DNA from: Pyrus communis
Taxonomy: Eukaryota; Streptophyta; Magnoliopsida; Rosales; Rosaceae
NCBI RefSeq assembly: GCF_963583255.1
Contig: NC_084806.1
Span: forward strand, 27,592,435 to 27,656,434
DNA length: 64,000 nt
Reading direction: 5' to 3'
Notes under the pieces: generated by a model
Database searches by the model: none
Told to the model about the DNA's origin: nothing
The model's input: the letters and a program-made list of their open reading frames with translations, nothing else
Shown here: positions 34,401 through 45,714 of the stretch, in pieces
How the letters are laid out: the number at the start of each line of letters is the position of its first letter
How positions within the stretch are numbered: position 1 is the stretch's first letter
Position numbers and translations under genes: made by a program

Positions 34401-36295
34401 GCCTAAATGTTGACTCACACCTTTGTTGGCGAAGTTTCCCAGCCACAGGATCCAGTGGCTCTTCCTTTTCTATTTGAACGGTTTTCCCTTTCTTTTCTGT
34501 AGCTTTTTCAGCAGGTTTTGTTGCAGGTTTCTTAGGTGCCTTCTCAGAAACAGGCCTTGTTGCAGGTTCCTGCCCACCATAAAAAATAACATATCATAAA
34601 GACTAATTGTGATCATAAAATAAATACAGATTTTTTTTCAGTAGAATAAGTGTAAAGACAAAACAGCCATCAATATGATGCATGCGGTTTGTGGACAAAG
34701 CCTCTAAGGTTAATGACTGCAAAACGGCTTGCTGTGGTTTGTGGACAAATTGAATATATGCACACAACAACAACCAAGGCCAACCCGATGGAAACCAAAC
34801 CAAACCAATTGTAATGGATCCAGTGCGGTTTGATTCTGTTACAGCAGTTGTTACTTAGCCAACCCAATGGAAACCAAACCAAACCATTTGATATGTCCGA
34901 AGTTGGTAAATCTCACTTTCAATAGTAAAGGAGAATGAATCCAATCACTGAAATGAACCAACATTGTTGCAAAAATGAGGTCAGACTTCACAATAATGTG
35001 GAACCCTTTGTCTCAAAACTAGCCATCTCTATTTTCAATTAAGGACAAGGAACGAACTAGCGCGCAATGAGCTATTTTTAATATGTCTATTTTCAATTAA
35101 TATGACTATTATACATAGAAAAAACACAAGTGCAGTACAAAGTGACATTATATGGTGTACCAGTCAAAGACATCCCATAATACCCATATAATATTAAAAA
35201 GTCATCTCATGGTGTCAATGCATAAAATTCACCATTTACATGCATATATATATATTGCCATAAGATACAAAGTTGGGTTTTCACACCAAAAGAAAAATTA
35301 ATGTTGGCCATGGTCATTTTAAAGATAAATAAGTATGAAACATTTCCCCAGCCAAATTAGCTAGTAAGAAACGCCATCCATCAACCTGTGACAGGGATTC
35401 TAAATGATACGCAGGAAAAAAATTGCTTTCCGAAACTCAACAAAATAATAAGATCACAACTGCATTATTGATCTTACCAAAGGAGCAGGTTCATCTAAAT
35501 CCTCCCATGACTCTGTAATATCATTTTCATCCACATCTTCATCATCCCATTTATGTACTGGTTGGTCCTTAGAAAGGAGAGTTGGGGCTTTCTCATCTTC
35601 TGAAGCATCGGAAAAGAATGCCAGCTTTGTAAACAAAAAAACTCCACTTACAAAGAAAACAAATTGTTATTCAAAGGTTTAAGCAAGCAAGCTTTAGGTG
35701 GCAAATATGAAACATAATAATTAGTAAAAGAATATTAAAATATCATTGTTCTACAAATCCCCGCCTAGTGCCATTAATCCCTAGGCATTTAAAAATTAAG
35801 AAATGGCGCCGATACCTACTTAGGCGCCCTCCTAGGCCGCCTAGGCACCCGCCTAGGTCGCAACTCTCATTTAGACAGAAGATAGGTAACTTTCATTTTG
35901 CATTTTATTATTTTTAATAAATTGTAAGAGAATTGTTGAATACTTAGATTAACACCCCTTATAATATATATGCCATTCTATTTTACAGTTTATGTATCCC
36001 AATTAAATTATATACTTTTTAATTATAAGCAGACACTAATTTATACAAAAATGCTTAGTCCGCACAGGCCCGCCTACCTGCCTAGGCACTAGGCCCCAAC
36101 CCACTGCCCGACTAGTCTTTTAGAACCTTGAAAAATATTACAAAGATTGCAAGCATATCACCGCTCCTCAACAATAAAACAGTAATTATCTCCATCCTAA
36201 ATCTTAAACTACCATTAGCAAGCAAAATTTGCACAAAATTTCACGGCCATAATTAAGATAGAATTAAAGCAAGCACTATTACCCCAGTCCTCCAT
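31410..36295 (-). CDS. EIF3J: Translation initiation factor eIF3 subunit J
   Basis: eIF3J binds the 40S decoding centre within the eIF3 complex and helps start-site selection and ribosome recycling. Coding exons (- strand, 5' to 3'): 36295-36283, 35599-35478, 34569-34421, 33267-33120, 33043-32884, 31501-31410. The joined frame is 227 codons with no stop. It begins MEDWEDEK. Acidic WDDEDVDEND and SWEDLDEPAP blocks follow, then a Lys/Ala/Pro-rich linker (KAPKKPA). The conserved core has LDNFIPKSESDFLEYAELI and LKAVMRLSMTSLKGADAKE, and the end is DDYDPLDDDDFM. Length and motif order match plant eIF3J. The start codon exon contributes only 13 coding bases, which is why a simple ORF view misses it. 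It appears functional. It is convergent with GPAT. Confidence 0.92.
31780..31976 (-). mobile_element. TRIM-like short LTR remnant
   Basis: Reading the - strand, TGTGAAAATTGTCCCACATC begins at 31976. A 'TTATCAGAGCAGG' sequence near 31862 resembles the initiator-tRNA-Met primer site TGGTATCAGAGC. The block 'ggttccaccctaaaa' is also present near 31590, and 'ttttaactgggtg' occurs near 31609 and 31800, suggesting internal duplication. Ends and target duplication were not established. Confidence 0.4.
32097..32255. mobile_element. Short MITE in the last eIF3J intron
   Basis: About 160 bp bounded by 'aggaaaactaatgaaaaggg' and 'ctttaaagttccctt' (loosely inverted). It contains 'agtgaata.taccatg' and 'agtgaacagtaccatg'. 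I recognise this as a highly repeated Rosaceae MITE type; copy number cannot be checked here. Confidence 0.5.
32385..32690. repeat. Three-unit tandem repeat in the last eIF3J intron
   Basis: Units starting 'ggtgacacct.cacctaaa' at about 32389, 32471 and 32580 each continue with 'ttgaccaa.ac..taaac.a.ttta' and are separated by 'agtttcattta' linkers. Units two and three share an extra tail ('gaatca.ac.tgcaa.gcatttt'). Confidence 0.85.
35752..36130. mobile_element. MITE in an eIF3J intron, GCCTAGGC-rich ends
   Basis: Both ends carry clusters of 'gcctaggc' (35815-35860 and 36070-36100) in inverse arrangement around an AT-rich centre. The left outer end is 'ttctacaaatccccgcctag'; the right outer end is 'actagtcttttagaacc'. 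The gene around it keeps normal splice sites. Confidence 0.55.
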
Positions 36296-36720
36296 CTAAT
36301 TTGGCGATTCTTTTATCAAATTACCGATTTTTTGACGAAACAAAGAATTAATCCTGCATATCAACACATGTAACCATCCATCATCAGACATTAGAAAAAA
36401 ATTGGCAAATTAAGAACAGGGTACTGCTAGAGCATTCGAACCCACAAAATAAATTTAAAAAAACAATTGACCAGAAACAGTTTTCGGGATTTTGCAGAAA
36501 CTGTCAATATTTTTAGGGTTTGGAAGAGAAAATCCAGAACAAAATTTGGGTTTCGATAAATCGATCTGGAAAAGGGGGAATTACCTTAGCAATGGAAGAA
36601 GCGCAATTGATCGATCAGGTGCTGAGAAGCGTCTACGGCTCTTTCTCTGAAACCCTAATTCCCTCTCTGTATTCTCAGTATTCTTCCTTCTCGGCTGACT
36701 GTCAGTGTGCCCAACTCGAC
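36296..36720 (-). promoter_or_regulatory. eIF3J 5' UTR exons and leader intron
   Basis: A non-coding first exon ends with the donor 'GCTAAG|GTAATTCC' at 36585. A second exon begins after 'TGATATGCAG' at 36353 and carries 58 bases of leader before the ATG at 36295. Leader introns next to the start codon often raise expression of plant housekeeping genes; that role here is inference. Confidence 0.55.
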
Positions 36721-38520
36721 TACAACTAAGCAGAGGCCCAGTTTTTTCCCTTTATAGTATTCGCAAATTCTCCTGTGCGGACCGCGGACCAAGGGTGCTG
36801 CGTTTTTTAGCCGTTTGATTTGATGTGGACGGCTCCCAACTAGGGCTGGGCATTTAAAAACACAAAAACCGATTGAACCGCATCGGGAGCTTGGTTTGGT
36901 TTTATTTTTTATTTTTTTATTTTTTATTTTTCGATGGTTAAACTGAATCGCATCAACCTTAATCGGTTTGACTATAAGTTCCCAAAATTCTTACGGTGTG
37001 ATTAATCGAACTGACCCACATATATTTAATTTTATCTTTTTAATCATAATTAATACGTGTGGTAACATAAATGGTTAGTTATTTATGAGTTACTGTGTTT
37101 TCATTACATGAAAACAAAACCTAATTAGTTTAAGTGTCTCTTTGGAGAAGAACGGGGGGACCATTTGGAGAAGGCAGTAGTTGCTGCTTTGGTGCTTTCC
37201 TTTGGCTGCTTCATTTGTGTTGTTCTTTGAACAATCACTCATATTGGTGTTACATACTTGTTTGGACCCAAAATGACGTTTTTGGGCCGAGCCCATGATT
37301 GTTCTCGGTCCAATAAGAGGTGTTAGGAATATTCCCACCACGGGCCTAGCTCAGTGGAATTTGGCCGAATCTTATCAGGAAATGGTTTCATTTGGATAAG
37401 GGTGAGTGGCCGAATCCTAGTATAATAAGGAATCCTTAAGGGCTAGTTTGCTTTGAATTAGAAAAGATGCCAAGAATCAAGGGTTGAATTTTGGTGATAA
37501 AAGAGCTTGATTCATGGTCTTACAAGAGTTAGGATTGGCCGAGACCTATTCGGATTGGGTTAAGGAATTCTAGTTTGAGTGAAACTTTACTTCGGCCATG
37601 AGGAAATTACTACTATAAATTGAGAAGGCTGTGCACACATTTAAGCCTCTCCAAATCAACATATAAAACTACCTTGCACAAATTCTCGCTCTATGCAAAA
37701 CCTCTCAAACATCTTGAGATTTTTATTTTCCTTTTTCCCGCCAACAAACCTTCAGTTTGGATAAACAACACTGTGTTGGCAACCGGCAACATCTTCAGTT
37801 TGGATAAACAGCACTGGACTTGTAGAATCAGCCGACCGAGGAACACATTCAGTTTGGATAAATAATACTACTTCGAGACTGATTGGTTATCTATTCAAGT
37901 CTCTGTCGGTGATGACTCTTTAGCCTTCTCATTGAAAGATGTCATCTCATCAGCCTTCTAGGCGAAGTGAGATGTTATTAGGTTGCTTAATATTTGGCAC
38001 AATGAAAACCGAATTCGATATTGAACTTCGCATAATTAGCAGCCTTGTCTTCAGGCTCTAGAATCCAAAGACCGAGACATGTTCCTTCCTCAGCTACAGT
38101 CGCAAGATCAAGAAGTCATCAGTGTACCTAACGCCGCATCAACATTCATTCACTCCCCGTCCGAGCTCAGCCGACGAGTTGGCACACCCCCATTTAATTG
38201 AAGGACATAGTTAGCTTATTAGCTATTCGGCCTGTACCCACGTAGATTAAGTAGTTTTTAGGGACAACAATATTATAGCTTTTGTGACAGAAATTTGTTA
38301 TGTATCTTCACATAAAATAAAAAATCGATCCAAACCAACTCGTCACTGTCGATTAACCAACCTGATCAGTTTTAGAGCCAACTTGGTCAATTTTAGTTTG
38401 CAATTTTGGCCCAATCGACTAGGTCAGTTTGATTTTGGTTTTGGCCCAAAACCAACCCACACCCACGCCTACTCCTACCAAATGAGGCCAACCGAGTTGG
38501 TCAGTGGAACGGGGTCATAA
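36721..38520. mobile_element. Repeat-derived intergenic block, probable hAT-like element with an LTR-like insert
   Basis: The outer part begins 'tagggctgggcattt' (about 36842) with 'accgattgaacc' repeats and ends near 38480 in 'ccaacccacacccacgcc', like hAT subterminal sequence. The inner part (about 37247-38271) starts TGTTACATACTTG and ends TAGGGACAACA. It carries three copies of 'ttcagtttggataaa' near 37750-37860 and resembles a gypsy solo LTR. ATATT is present next to both inner ends, but two bases out of register on the left. No gene is seen. Confidence 0.45.
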
Positions 38521-39557
38521 ATGACTCTAAATGTTATTTTATTTTTGGAATAAACAATATTATCTTCACTAAAAAGTAGAGGACTGGGCTAAGCCTACAA
38601 TGGGCTAGCAATAATGTAGTTCAAATTTGCCTTTGGCCAAAATCGAATCTAAGACCTCTAACTAACAAGTGAAGAGGAATACTTTTTTGGTCAAAGGAGA
38701 AACTTTCATAAAAAAGGCAAAGTAGCACAAGGAAACGGTTAAAAAAGGCTACAAACAACACTTCATGCCTAAGGATGGAAATTAAAACCATTAAACCCTA
38801 TTTCTGCAAGTAATCGATCCGAACGGTTTGGTTTTAGAGACTAAATTTCAGGTATTTTACGGTTACGGGTAACCAGCGCGTAAAGTTTTCGTTTTCGAGT
38901 TTGGTTATGGTCATTAGGTTTTGACCCCAACCCACCCGAAACTGAATTATTTTCATTTCTAATAAAAAGTATAAATATATATTATATAGAGAAACGAGTT
39001 ATCAATAATCATGCATTATTAAATATAGAAGTCCATGCTAGTAATTATATGCATTATGTCATTAATAGTATAAATGATATGCTTAGCAATTATCAATAGT
39101 ATAGGTATTTTCTTAATAATATAAATATCTAATATTATTTATTATATGCATTGTATCAGTTGTATTACTCATGCACTATTTAATATTTAATATTATTTAT
39201 TATATGCATTGTATCAACAGTAAATTTAATCTCATTTTCATTTAAAATTTACTCTTTAATTAATAATATAAACAAATATAAAATATATAAATATCATAAT
39301 AGGGAAAACCATTACCAATGAGAAATTTTTTGCTCGATGAGTTTGGTTATGGGAAAATTCGTTCAGGAATTCTACATTTTTAGATTCGGGGAAAATAGAC
39401 GAGTTTGGGTATGGAAACGGGACATCCGAAATGGAAAAACCCTTTTTGGAAAGTATTTCAACAAACGAGATATTTCGCAACTGACCTGAACTTGATTAGC
39501 GCCGTTACCCTCCCTATTCAGGCCCCTGAACATAAGCCATGTGAAAGGACAAAAACA
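38521..39557. other. AT-rich repeat-derived intergenic DNA
   Basis: The centre has degenerate repeats of 'attatttattatatgcattgtatca' type (39125-39215). 'ggatggaaattaaaacc' near 38774 and 'gttaccctccctattcagg' near 39506 look like eroded transposon ends. No coding sequence is supported. Confidence 0.4.
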
Positions 39558-39956
39558 TAATTTTATTATACACCCACTAAACCTACTCAATATACAATGC
39601 TTATCTTTGAAAATTGAGTATTCGTGTCAATTCACTTGAATACTAAGCTGTTTAAGGTTTCAACATCCATTGGTTAGAAAGATAGAGATTGTGGGGTTGT
39701 CTACTGAGTTTAGCAACATGTCACACTTCATCCTTGAATTGAACCTATTCCTAGCCCACATGTTTAGATCCCTCTTTATTTACCAATCTCTTTAGCCACC
39801 AAAAGCTAAGTCGGCAACCACACAATTTCTAGAATTCTAACCAAATGAATGTTGAAACCTAAATTGCTTAGTATTCAAGTGAAAGGAAACAAATCACCAA
39901 TTTCTAAAGATAGGTATTGTATATTGCATAGGTTTAGTGGGTGTATAATAAAATTA
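39558..39956. mobile_element. Fold-back MITE with ~120-bp arms
   Basis: The left arm starts TAATTTTATTATACACCC and the right arm ends GGGTGTATAATAAAATTA, a perfect inverted terminus. The arms stay alignable for about 120 bp ('cacttgaatactaagc' against 'gcttagtattcaagtg'). The 160-bp centre is unrelated. TA/TTA-type termini suggest Stowaway- or Harbinger-like mobilisation. Confidence 0.85.
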
Positions 39957-40659
39957 CATTTTTTTCCTCACGTGTCAGGCTTGTGCCAATTTTAACGATC
40001 TTTTAACTGATTATCTTGAATTGGCTAACGAATGTAAACATATGGCAATTTGGCGAAATTGAAAACACAAGGACTAAATTAGCCGATAAAGTAAAAAACA
40101 GAAACCATTTTGATATTAATTTTTTTCTTTGTATAAACCGTTAGCTTCTTATTTTCCCAATTATTTGTTGACGCTGTCAGTTTAGACCAACACTTCTTAT
40201 CCAAGACCGAAGGCTTTCCATTTTCCTTAACTAAAACTCAAATGGTGGCTTTCAGTTTCTCACAAAACCCCATCAACAACTCCCAGAAGCTCTACAAACC
40301 AAAATGGAGGAGGCCTGTTTCACTCACACTCCCCAACCTTTCCTTCCCAACTTCTAACAAAACTAGGCGCCCATTATACACCTCCACTTTGGCCTCATCC
40401 TCCTCCATCCCCGCCACCGTCCAGGACTACCACTACATGAAAACATGGAATAGGTGACCAAATTTTATGTGGCGCCCAAAAATTCGCCGCATATTTTTTC
40501 TATATGTGATGAATATTTAAACGTGTCAGGCATGACTAGTTTGTTAGTTAAAAATGAAATTAAAGAACACTTATGTGACAATAAATACGTCACATATTCT
40601 AGAATTAAGTGACGAATATCATAAGCGTCACCTGTTGTACTAATAATGCCTTCCCCTTC

Positions 40660-40784
40660 AAGAACCTTATTCACAAGGTTTAAAGGTTAAAATCTGGAAA
40701 CCTCCACTGGAAATCATTGAAATCTTCACAAATAGCTTCAGTTGCTTCCTTGTCAAGCCATTGCACTAGCACTTAAACTCCAGC
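40660..40784 (-). pseudogene. Gypsy polyprotein tail beyond the solo LTR
   Basis: The - strand reads VLVQWLDKEATEA, then FPDFNL, and after a frameshift VNKVLEGEGIIST, the typical end of chromovirus polyproteins. The part before it (RRIYKKGNSIV) lies on the other side of the solo LTR near 43000, which proves the interruption. Confidence 0.75.
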
Positions 40785-42989
40785 TGTAACAACCCGTCCT
40801 GGTTTTGAAGAATTGAAAAAGGGTAACTTTGTAATTTTACTTTGGGTGGGATATTTTATTGTTGGTTTTGCTTTTTGGGCCTTAATTGGTGAGCCACGTG
40901 GGGCCCATCTTATTATTTTGCCCCCTGGCCTTTCTCTTATTTGGCTGCCACTTGGCAGCTTTCCCTTACCTTATTTCATTCTCTTCTTCTCCTTGTGCCC
41001 CCTCTCACTTCATCTCTCTCGCTCTTTCTATTTCCTGAGCACGAACCACCCATATCAACACCCTTTCCCGATGAAATTTAGATCAACCTCACTAGCGTTG
41101 AGTGTAACTCATCATATGAGTCAATTTATGGGCTTTTATGGACAATCAGACGGCGGCGAAGAAACTGGACTTGATGAACCATGGGTTCCAAATCTCTTTG
41201 TCGATCTCCGGCGTGATTCGTATTCAAATTTCTGTAAATTTGGAAGGAGGTAAGCTTTATTAGATGATTATGATGAGTTGGGGTTGAGATTTGGTCTATC
41301 TATTTATGCTTGTGTGTGTTCTTTAAATTTCCAGTTTTTCCAGCGAAACACGATGACCTTCGAGCCAAATTCCGGCCAACTTTGACCGTGGTCAACCCTT
41401 AAATTGGTAATTTCCTGTTCCCCACTTATTTAGCGTCATTGTGGTTTAAAAATCATCAGAAATGGTGGAGTTTTAACCCCAGATTGGAGCCGGGGATGTT
41501 TCCCGACGAAAACCTTGGATTTACGGTGTTCTTCTTCGCGAGGTCCCACAACCCGTGAGTGAAATCGGGTCGATCCAACCCATATCCTAATTAGAAGCCC
41601 AACCAGGTGCTGGCCAACCCAATGAACCAGCCTAAACCCTTGGGCCGAGTAACCAGCCCAAATCCAAGCCCAACCCATTTTAAATTAGAACTTAGAAACC
41701 CAAAACCCTAATCGAATCCAACCCAACCCATTTGACCTATTTGAGTGACCCGTTGACTGTTGACTTTGATCGTTGATCGGTCAATGTTGACTTTTCATTG
41801 ACTTTTTTGAGTTTCGATCGGGATCCCTTCTAGGCTAATTTCGACATCCTGAATCCATTTTCGATGTCCGTTTTCTCAAATTCAATCATTTTAGTATATA
41901 TTTATTAATTGGTACCTTTATATACTTAGGTGCAATTGTTTATGATGTTTCCATCTGCCCTTGTTTGCACGGCTCTTCGCCAACAGTGTAAGGTGAGTGG
42001 ACCCCTTCTAAAATGCATGTTTTAATAATAGGAATGCATACATGAAAAGCATGATTTAATGGTTATGTTTTATGAAACGTTTATCAGTAAATTAAATTTA
42101 CACTTTGTGATTATCATGCTTTACTGAGAATATTTTGGAATACCATACTTTATCGAATTTATGTTCTTTGTAGTATATATGATGGATAACTATATACTAT
42201 TTATGAACATGTTTTTACACTCTTTGTAGTATATATGATGGATGACTATATATTATGAAGATGTTTTGAGATATATGTACTTATGTGGAAAGGTTATATT
42301 CAATGTTTTTGTGCACATCTAGTGGTTGTTGTCCTGCCTATGGGCGTATATCCTGCCTATAGGCAATTGTTTTGGCTACAGGCGTATGTCCTGCCTACGG
42401 GCGATGGTTCTGCTTATGGATGCCTGACGGTCCTGCCTACGAGCGTATGTCCTGCCTATAGGCGCATGATAGAGAGCCTCCGGGCAATTTGATTCCACTA
42501 GTTAGCAACAATATATGTTTTATGAAAGGTTTTATCGCATGCTAGGGTTTTCAGAAAACCTATCACATATTATGCTATTAGTTTTCATAAACTTTGGGGG
42601 TTAGTATGCTGTTGAATAACTGTTTTAGTATTATATATATCAACTTGGTCCACTCATGTTTTGTTTTGCGCCCCCTTAAGACTTAGAATCGAGGCGTACA
42701 ATCTCGGCGTTAAGGCACTCTCGTATTGGCATCTTCGAGTCCTCTCAATGTATGACCCATCTTTTTGCTCATTCAATTTTATATTATTCCTTTTTAGTGT
42801 CTCATTTTAGTTGTATGCTCTGAAAACGTTCCATAATTGCATCTTCATTATAATTAAATTTACAAGTTTTAGTTTTGTAGGTCAATTGTTTCTAGTTCTC
42901 TTGCATCCTTATATGGTTTCGTCACCTTCGGGTGTCGGCCAGCATGTGCCTACCCTGGTGTTTGGAGAATATCAGGATCGGGCATGTCA
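40785..42989 (+). mobile_element. Gypsy solo LTR inside the chromovirus tail
   Basis: It starts TGTAACAACCCGTCC and ends GGGCATGTCA. It resembles the gypsy LTR at 357 in its start. A tandem block of 'tcctgcctayrggcg' units lies at 42330-42470. The coding tail of the chromovirus continues on both sides, so it is an insertion. I could not find a matching 5-bp duplication (CCAGC left, ACAAT right), so the exact ends are uncertain. Confidence 0.7.
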
Positions 42990-44170
42990 ACAATTGAGTT
43001 CCCTTTCTTGTAAATCCTCCGAGCTAAAATCCCCTCAGGTACATGTCATGCTAGACCATCTTCCAATGTGTGGGGAAGCATGGATTGCATTGCAACATTA
43101 GGACCTAGTTGTTTCTTGAGGCAATTCACATGAAACGCTAGGTGAATTTTACTTTTTTCAGGTAGATTGAGCTTGTAAGCCATTGCCCAAATTTTATCCA
43201 GCACTTCATATGGACCATAGTACCTAGGTTGCAGCTTATGATAACTATGGGGTGCCAAAGACTATAGTTGATAAGGAACCATTTTTAAGTAAACAAGATC
43301 ACCAACTCCAAATTGTCTCTCACTTGGTTTCTTATCAGCTTGTACCTTCATTCAATTATGAGCTAACTCTAGATTGGCTTGTAGCACATATAGCATCTTT
43401 GGCTTGTAGCACATATATCATCTTATCCCTTTTAATCAAGCTCTGCTCCATCGCATCCACTATAGTAGTTCCCAGTTCATAGGCTACCAAATGAAGAGGA
43501 AGATACCCATAAACCAGTTTAAATGGGGTAATTTTCAAAGTTATGTGATAAGAGGTACTGAAACACCATTCTGCCCAAGCAAGCCATTTAACCCAATTCC
43601 TAGGTTGGCCCTCTATAAAACATTGAAGGTAAGTCTCCAACCTGTTTAACACCTCAATTTAACCATCACTTTATGGGTGATACCCTGAGCTCATACATAG
43701 CTTAGAATTCTGCAACTTGAAAAATTCCCGCCAAAAAGGACTTAGGAAGATAGGATCCCTGTCACTCACTATAAACTGAGGCATGCCATGTAGTTTGAAG
43801 ATGTTATCAACAAGTAATTGAGCAACACTAGTAGTAAAGTAGGGGTGTGAGAGTGCTACAAAATGGGAATATTTAGACAATCAATCAATGACCACCATTA
43901 TCACTAATTTGCACTTGTATAGAGGTAACCCTACTATAAAGTCCATGGTGATATCAGTCCATACCTTAGTTGGAATAGGTAGTGGCTGCAATAACCCTGT
44001 ATGGGATGTTGTTTCATACTTATATTTTTGACAAATATGGTAGTTAGAAATGAATTACTTGACATCTTTCTTCATGCCTTGCCAATAGAATAGTTTCCTT
44101 AATCTGTGATAGCTCTTTATAACCCCTTGATGACCACCAGCAGGAGTTAAATGAAATTTCTCCATAAGTT
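42990..44170 (-). pseudogene. Gypsy integrase region
   Basis: The - strand has ITMDFIVGLP near 43945 (first catalytic Asp), VSDRDPIFLSPFWREFF (second Asp, 43780-43730) and, after two stops, EVLNRLETYLQCF (catalytic Glu, about 43655). Then come PFKLVYGY and, at 43258-43046, YHKLQPRYYGPYEVL and VFHVNCLKK-like sequence. Stops at the GYHP..DG block and after LEDGLA break it. Confidence 0.82.
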
Positions 44171-44177
44171 TATTCCT

Positions 44178-45040
44178 TCACTTAGAAGTAGAACTTGAAA
44201 CAATTCGACCTTTATAGCACAAAAACCCATTCATGAAAGAGAACATGGCAAGTGAAGAACTGCCAATATCAGAGTGCAGATTGTCTAACACCTCTTTTGT
44301 TCTCTTAACAACCCATGCATCCTGTTCACTATATCTACGGATCTCATCCAACCAACCTCCATAGGAGTATGAAATGGAGGAGCACTCCAACAAGGAAAGA
44401 GCACCTGAACCCTCACTGGTAGATATCCCATGTACTCTAGATAAAGCATCTGCTACAACATTGTCTTGTCCAACTTTATAGTTAATCTCATAGTCAAATC
44501 CCAAGAGTTTAGAGACCCACTTATGTTGCAAAGGGGTGGTAGCCCTTTGATTTAAGAAGTATTTGAGACTATGATGATCAGTCTTGATCACAAAGTGCCT
44601 ACCTTGCAGATAATTCTGCCACTTTTTAACTGCATAAACTATTGCAATTAATCCCTCTCATAGGTTGACAAAGCTTGGTTTCTTGGGCCTAACACTTGGC
44701 TAGTAAATGTTATAGGTCTCTTACCCTGTTGTAACACTGCACCAATTCCACACCCTGAAGCATCACACTTAATTTCAAAGGTTTTATTGAAATCTGGTAA
44801 GGTTAACACCTGTGGAGAAGCCATGGTAGCTTTAAGTTGCTCAAAAGCTGCAATAGCCTCCTTGCTCCAGTGCAAACCATCATTCTTAGTGAGCTGATAT
44901 AATGGTTGACAGATCCCACTATATCCAGGAATGAATTTCTTGTAATATCCACTTAATCTCAAGAAACCCCTCAATTGCTTGACTGTTTTGAGTGTAGGCC
45001 AATCCTTTATAACTTGTAACTTGGCTAGATTAGTCTCCAT
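44178..45040 (-). pseudogene. Gypsy RNase H region and integrase zinc-binding start
   Basis: Two frames: 45040-44648 (KQLRGFLRLSGYYKKFI, CDASGCGIGAVLQQ, PITFTSQVL) and 44591-44178 (IKTDHHSLKYFL, VVADALSRV). These are the thumb/connection and RNase H parts. The frame breaks between them near 44640. Confidence 0.85.
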
Positions 45041-45059
45041 TCCTTCACTAAAGACTAGG

Positions 45060-45660
45060 TGTCCCAGATATTCTACCCTTCTTTGCCCCAGATAGCATTT
45101 GGACTTTTTAAGTTAGAGCTGGTTGTGGTGCAAAATCTCAAAAACATACTTGAGGTGCAATAAGTGGTCATTCCAACTTTTACTATATATTAACACATCA
45201 TCAAAGAAGACCAACACAAACTTCCTGAGGTGAGACTTAAAAAGATCATTTATTAAGCTCTGAAAGGTTGTTAGGGCATTAGTGAGACCAAAAGGCATCA
45301 CTAAGAACTCATAGTGGCCTTTATGAGTTCTGAAGGTTGTCTTAGCTATATCCTCAGGGTGCATTAAAATCTGGTGATAACCAAACCTCATATCAGGTTT
45401 TGAAAAATAAGTAACACCATGTAACTTATCCAACAAGTCATTAATCAAATGAATGGGGTATTTATCCTTGATTGTCAGTGCATTGAGCTCTCTATAGTCA
45501 ATGTACATCCTTCAGGTTCCTTCTTTCTTTTTAACTAGAAGCACATGAAAGGAAAATGGGCTGTGACTTGGTCTAGTGAACCCTGTAGCAAACAACTCTT
45601 GTACAAACTTCTTTATTTCAGTCTTCTACAATGAACCATAGTGGTAGGGTTGAATATTGG
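45060..45660 (-). pseudogene. Gypsy reverse transcriptase
   Basis: The frame 45508-45113 encodes [34 protein letters not shown]-like block [19 protein letters not shown] and the catalytic [12 protein letters not shown] (F-D-D at residues 102-104). The catalytic Asp residues are still present. Stops lie on both sides (45515 and 45110). Confidence 0.88.
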
Positions 45661-45714
45661 GAGGTGTAGAGGCACTAGTGGAATATGATGGTCATGCAGC
45701 TTTGAAGGGGGTAA

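Noticed and set aside
35600..35636. An eIF3J start at MFTKLAFF just upstream of the second coding exon
   Set aside because: The initial codon there is TTG, and the stretch lies 5' of a good acceptor (CTTCAG). Splicing from the 36283 exon gives MEDWEDEK, which matches the family start.
36842..38480. A firm target duplication for the hAT-like block and for the LTR-like insert at 37247-38271
   Set aside because: ATATT is near both inner ends but out of register by two bases, and the outer flanks do not match. Exact boundaries were left open.
40242..40457. A complete 71-residue plastid protein at 40242-40457
   Set aside because: The last codons and stop come from the CACTA terminus. The real exon continues on the other side of the element as SKL2.
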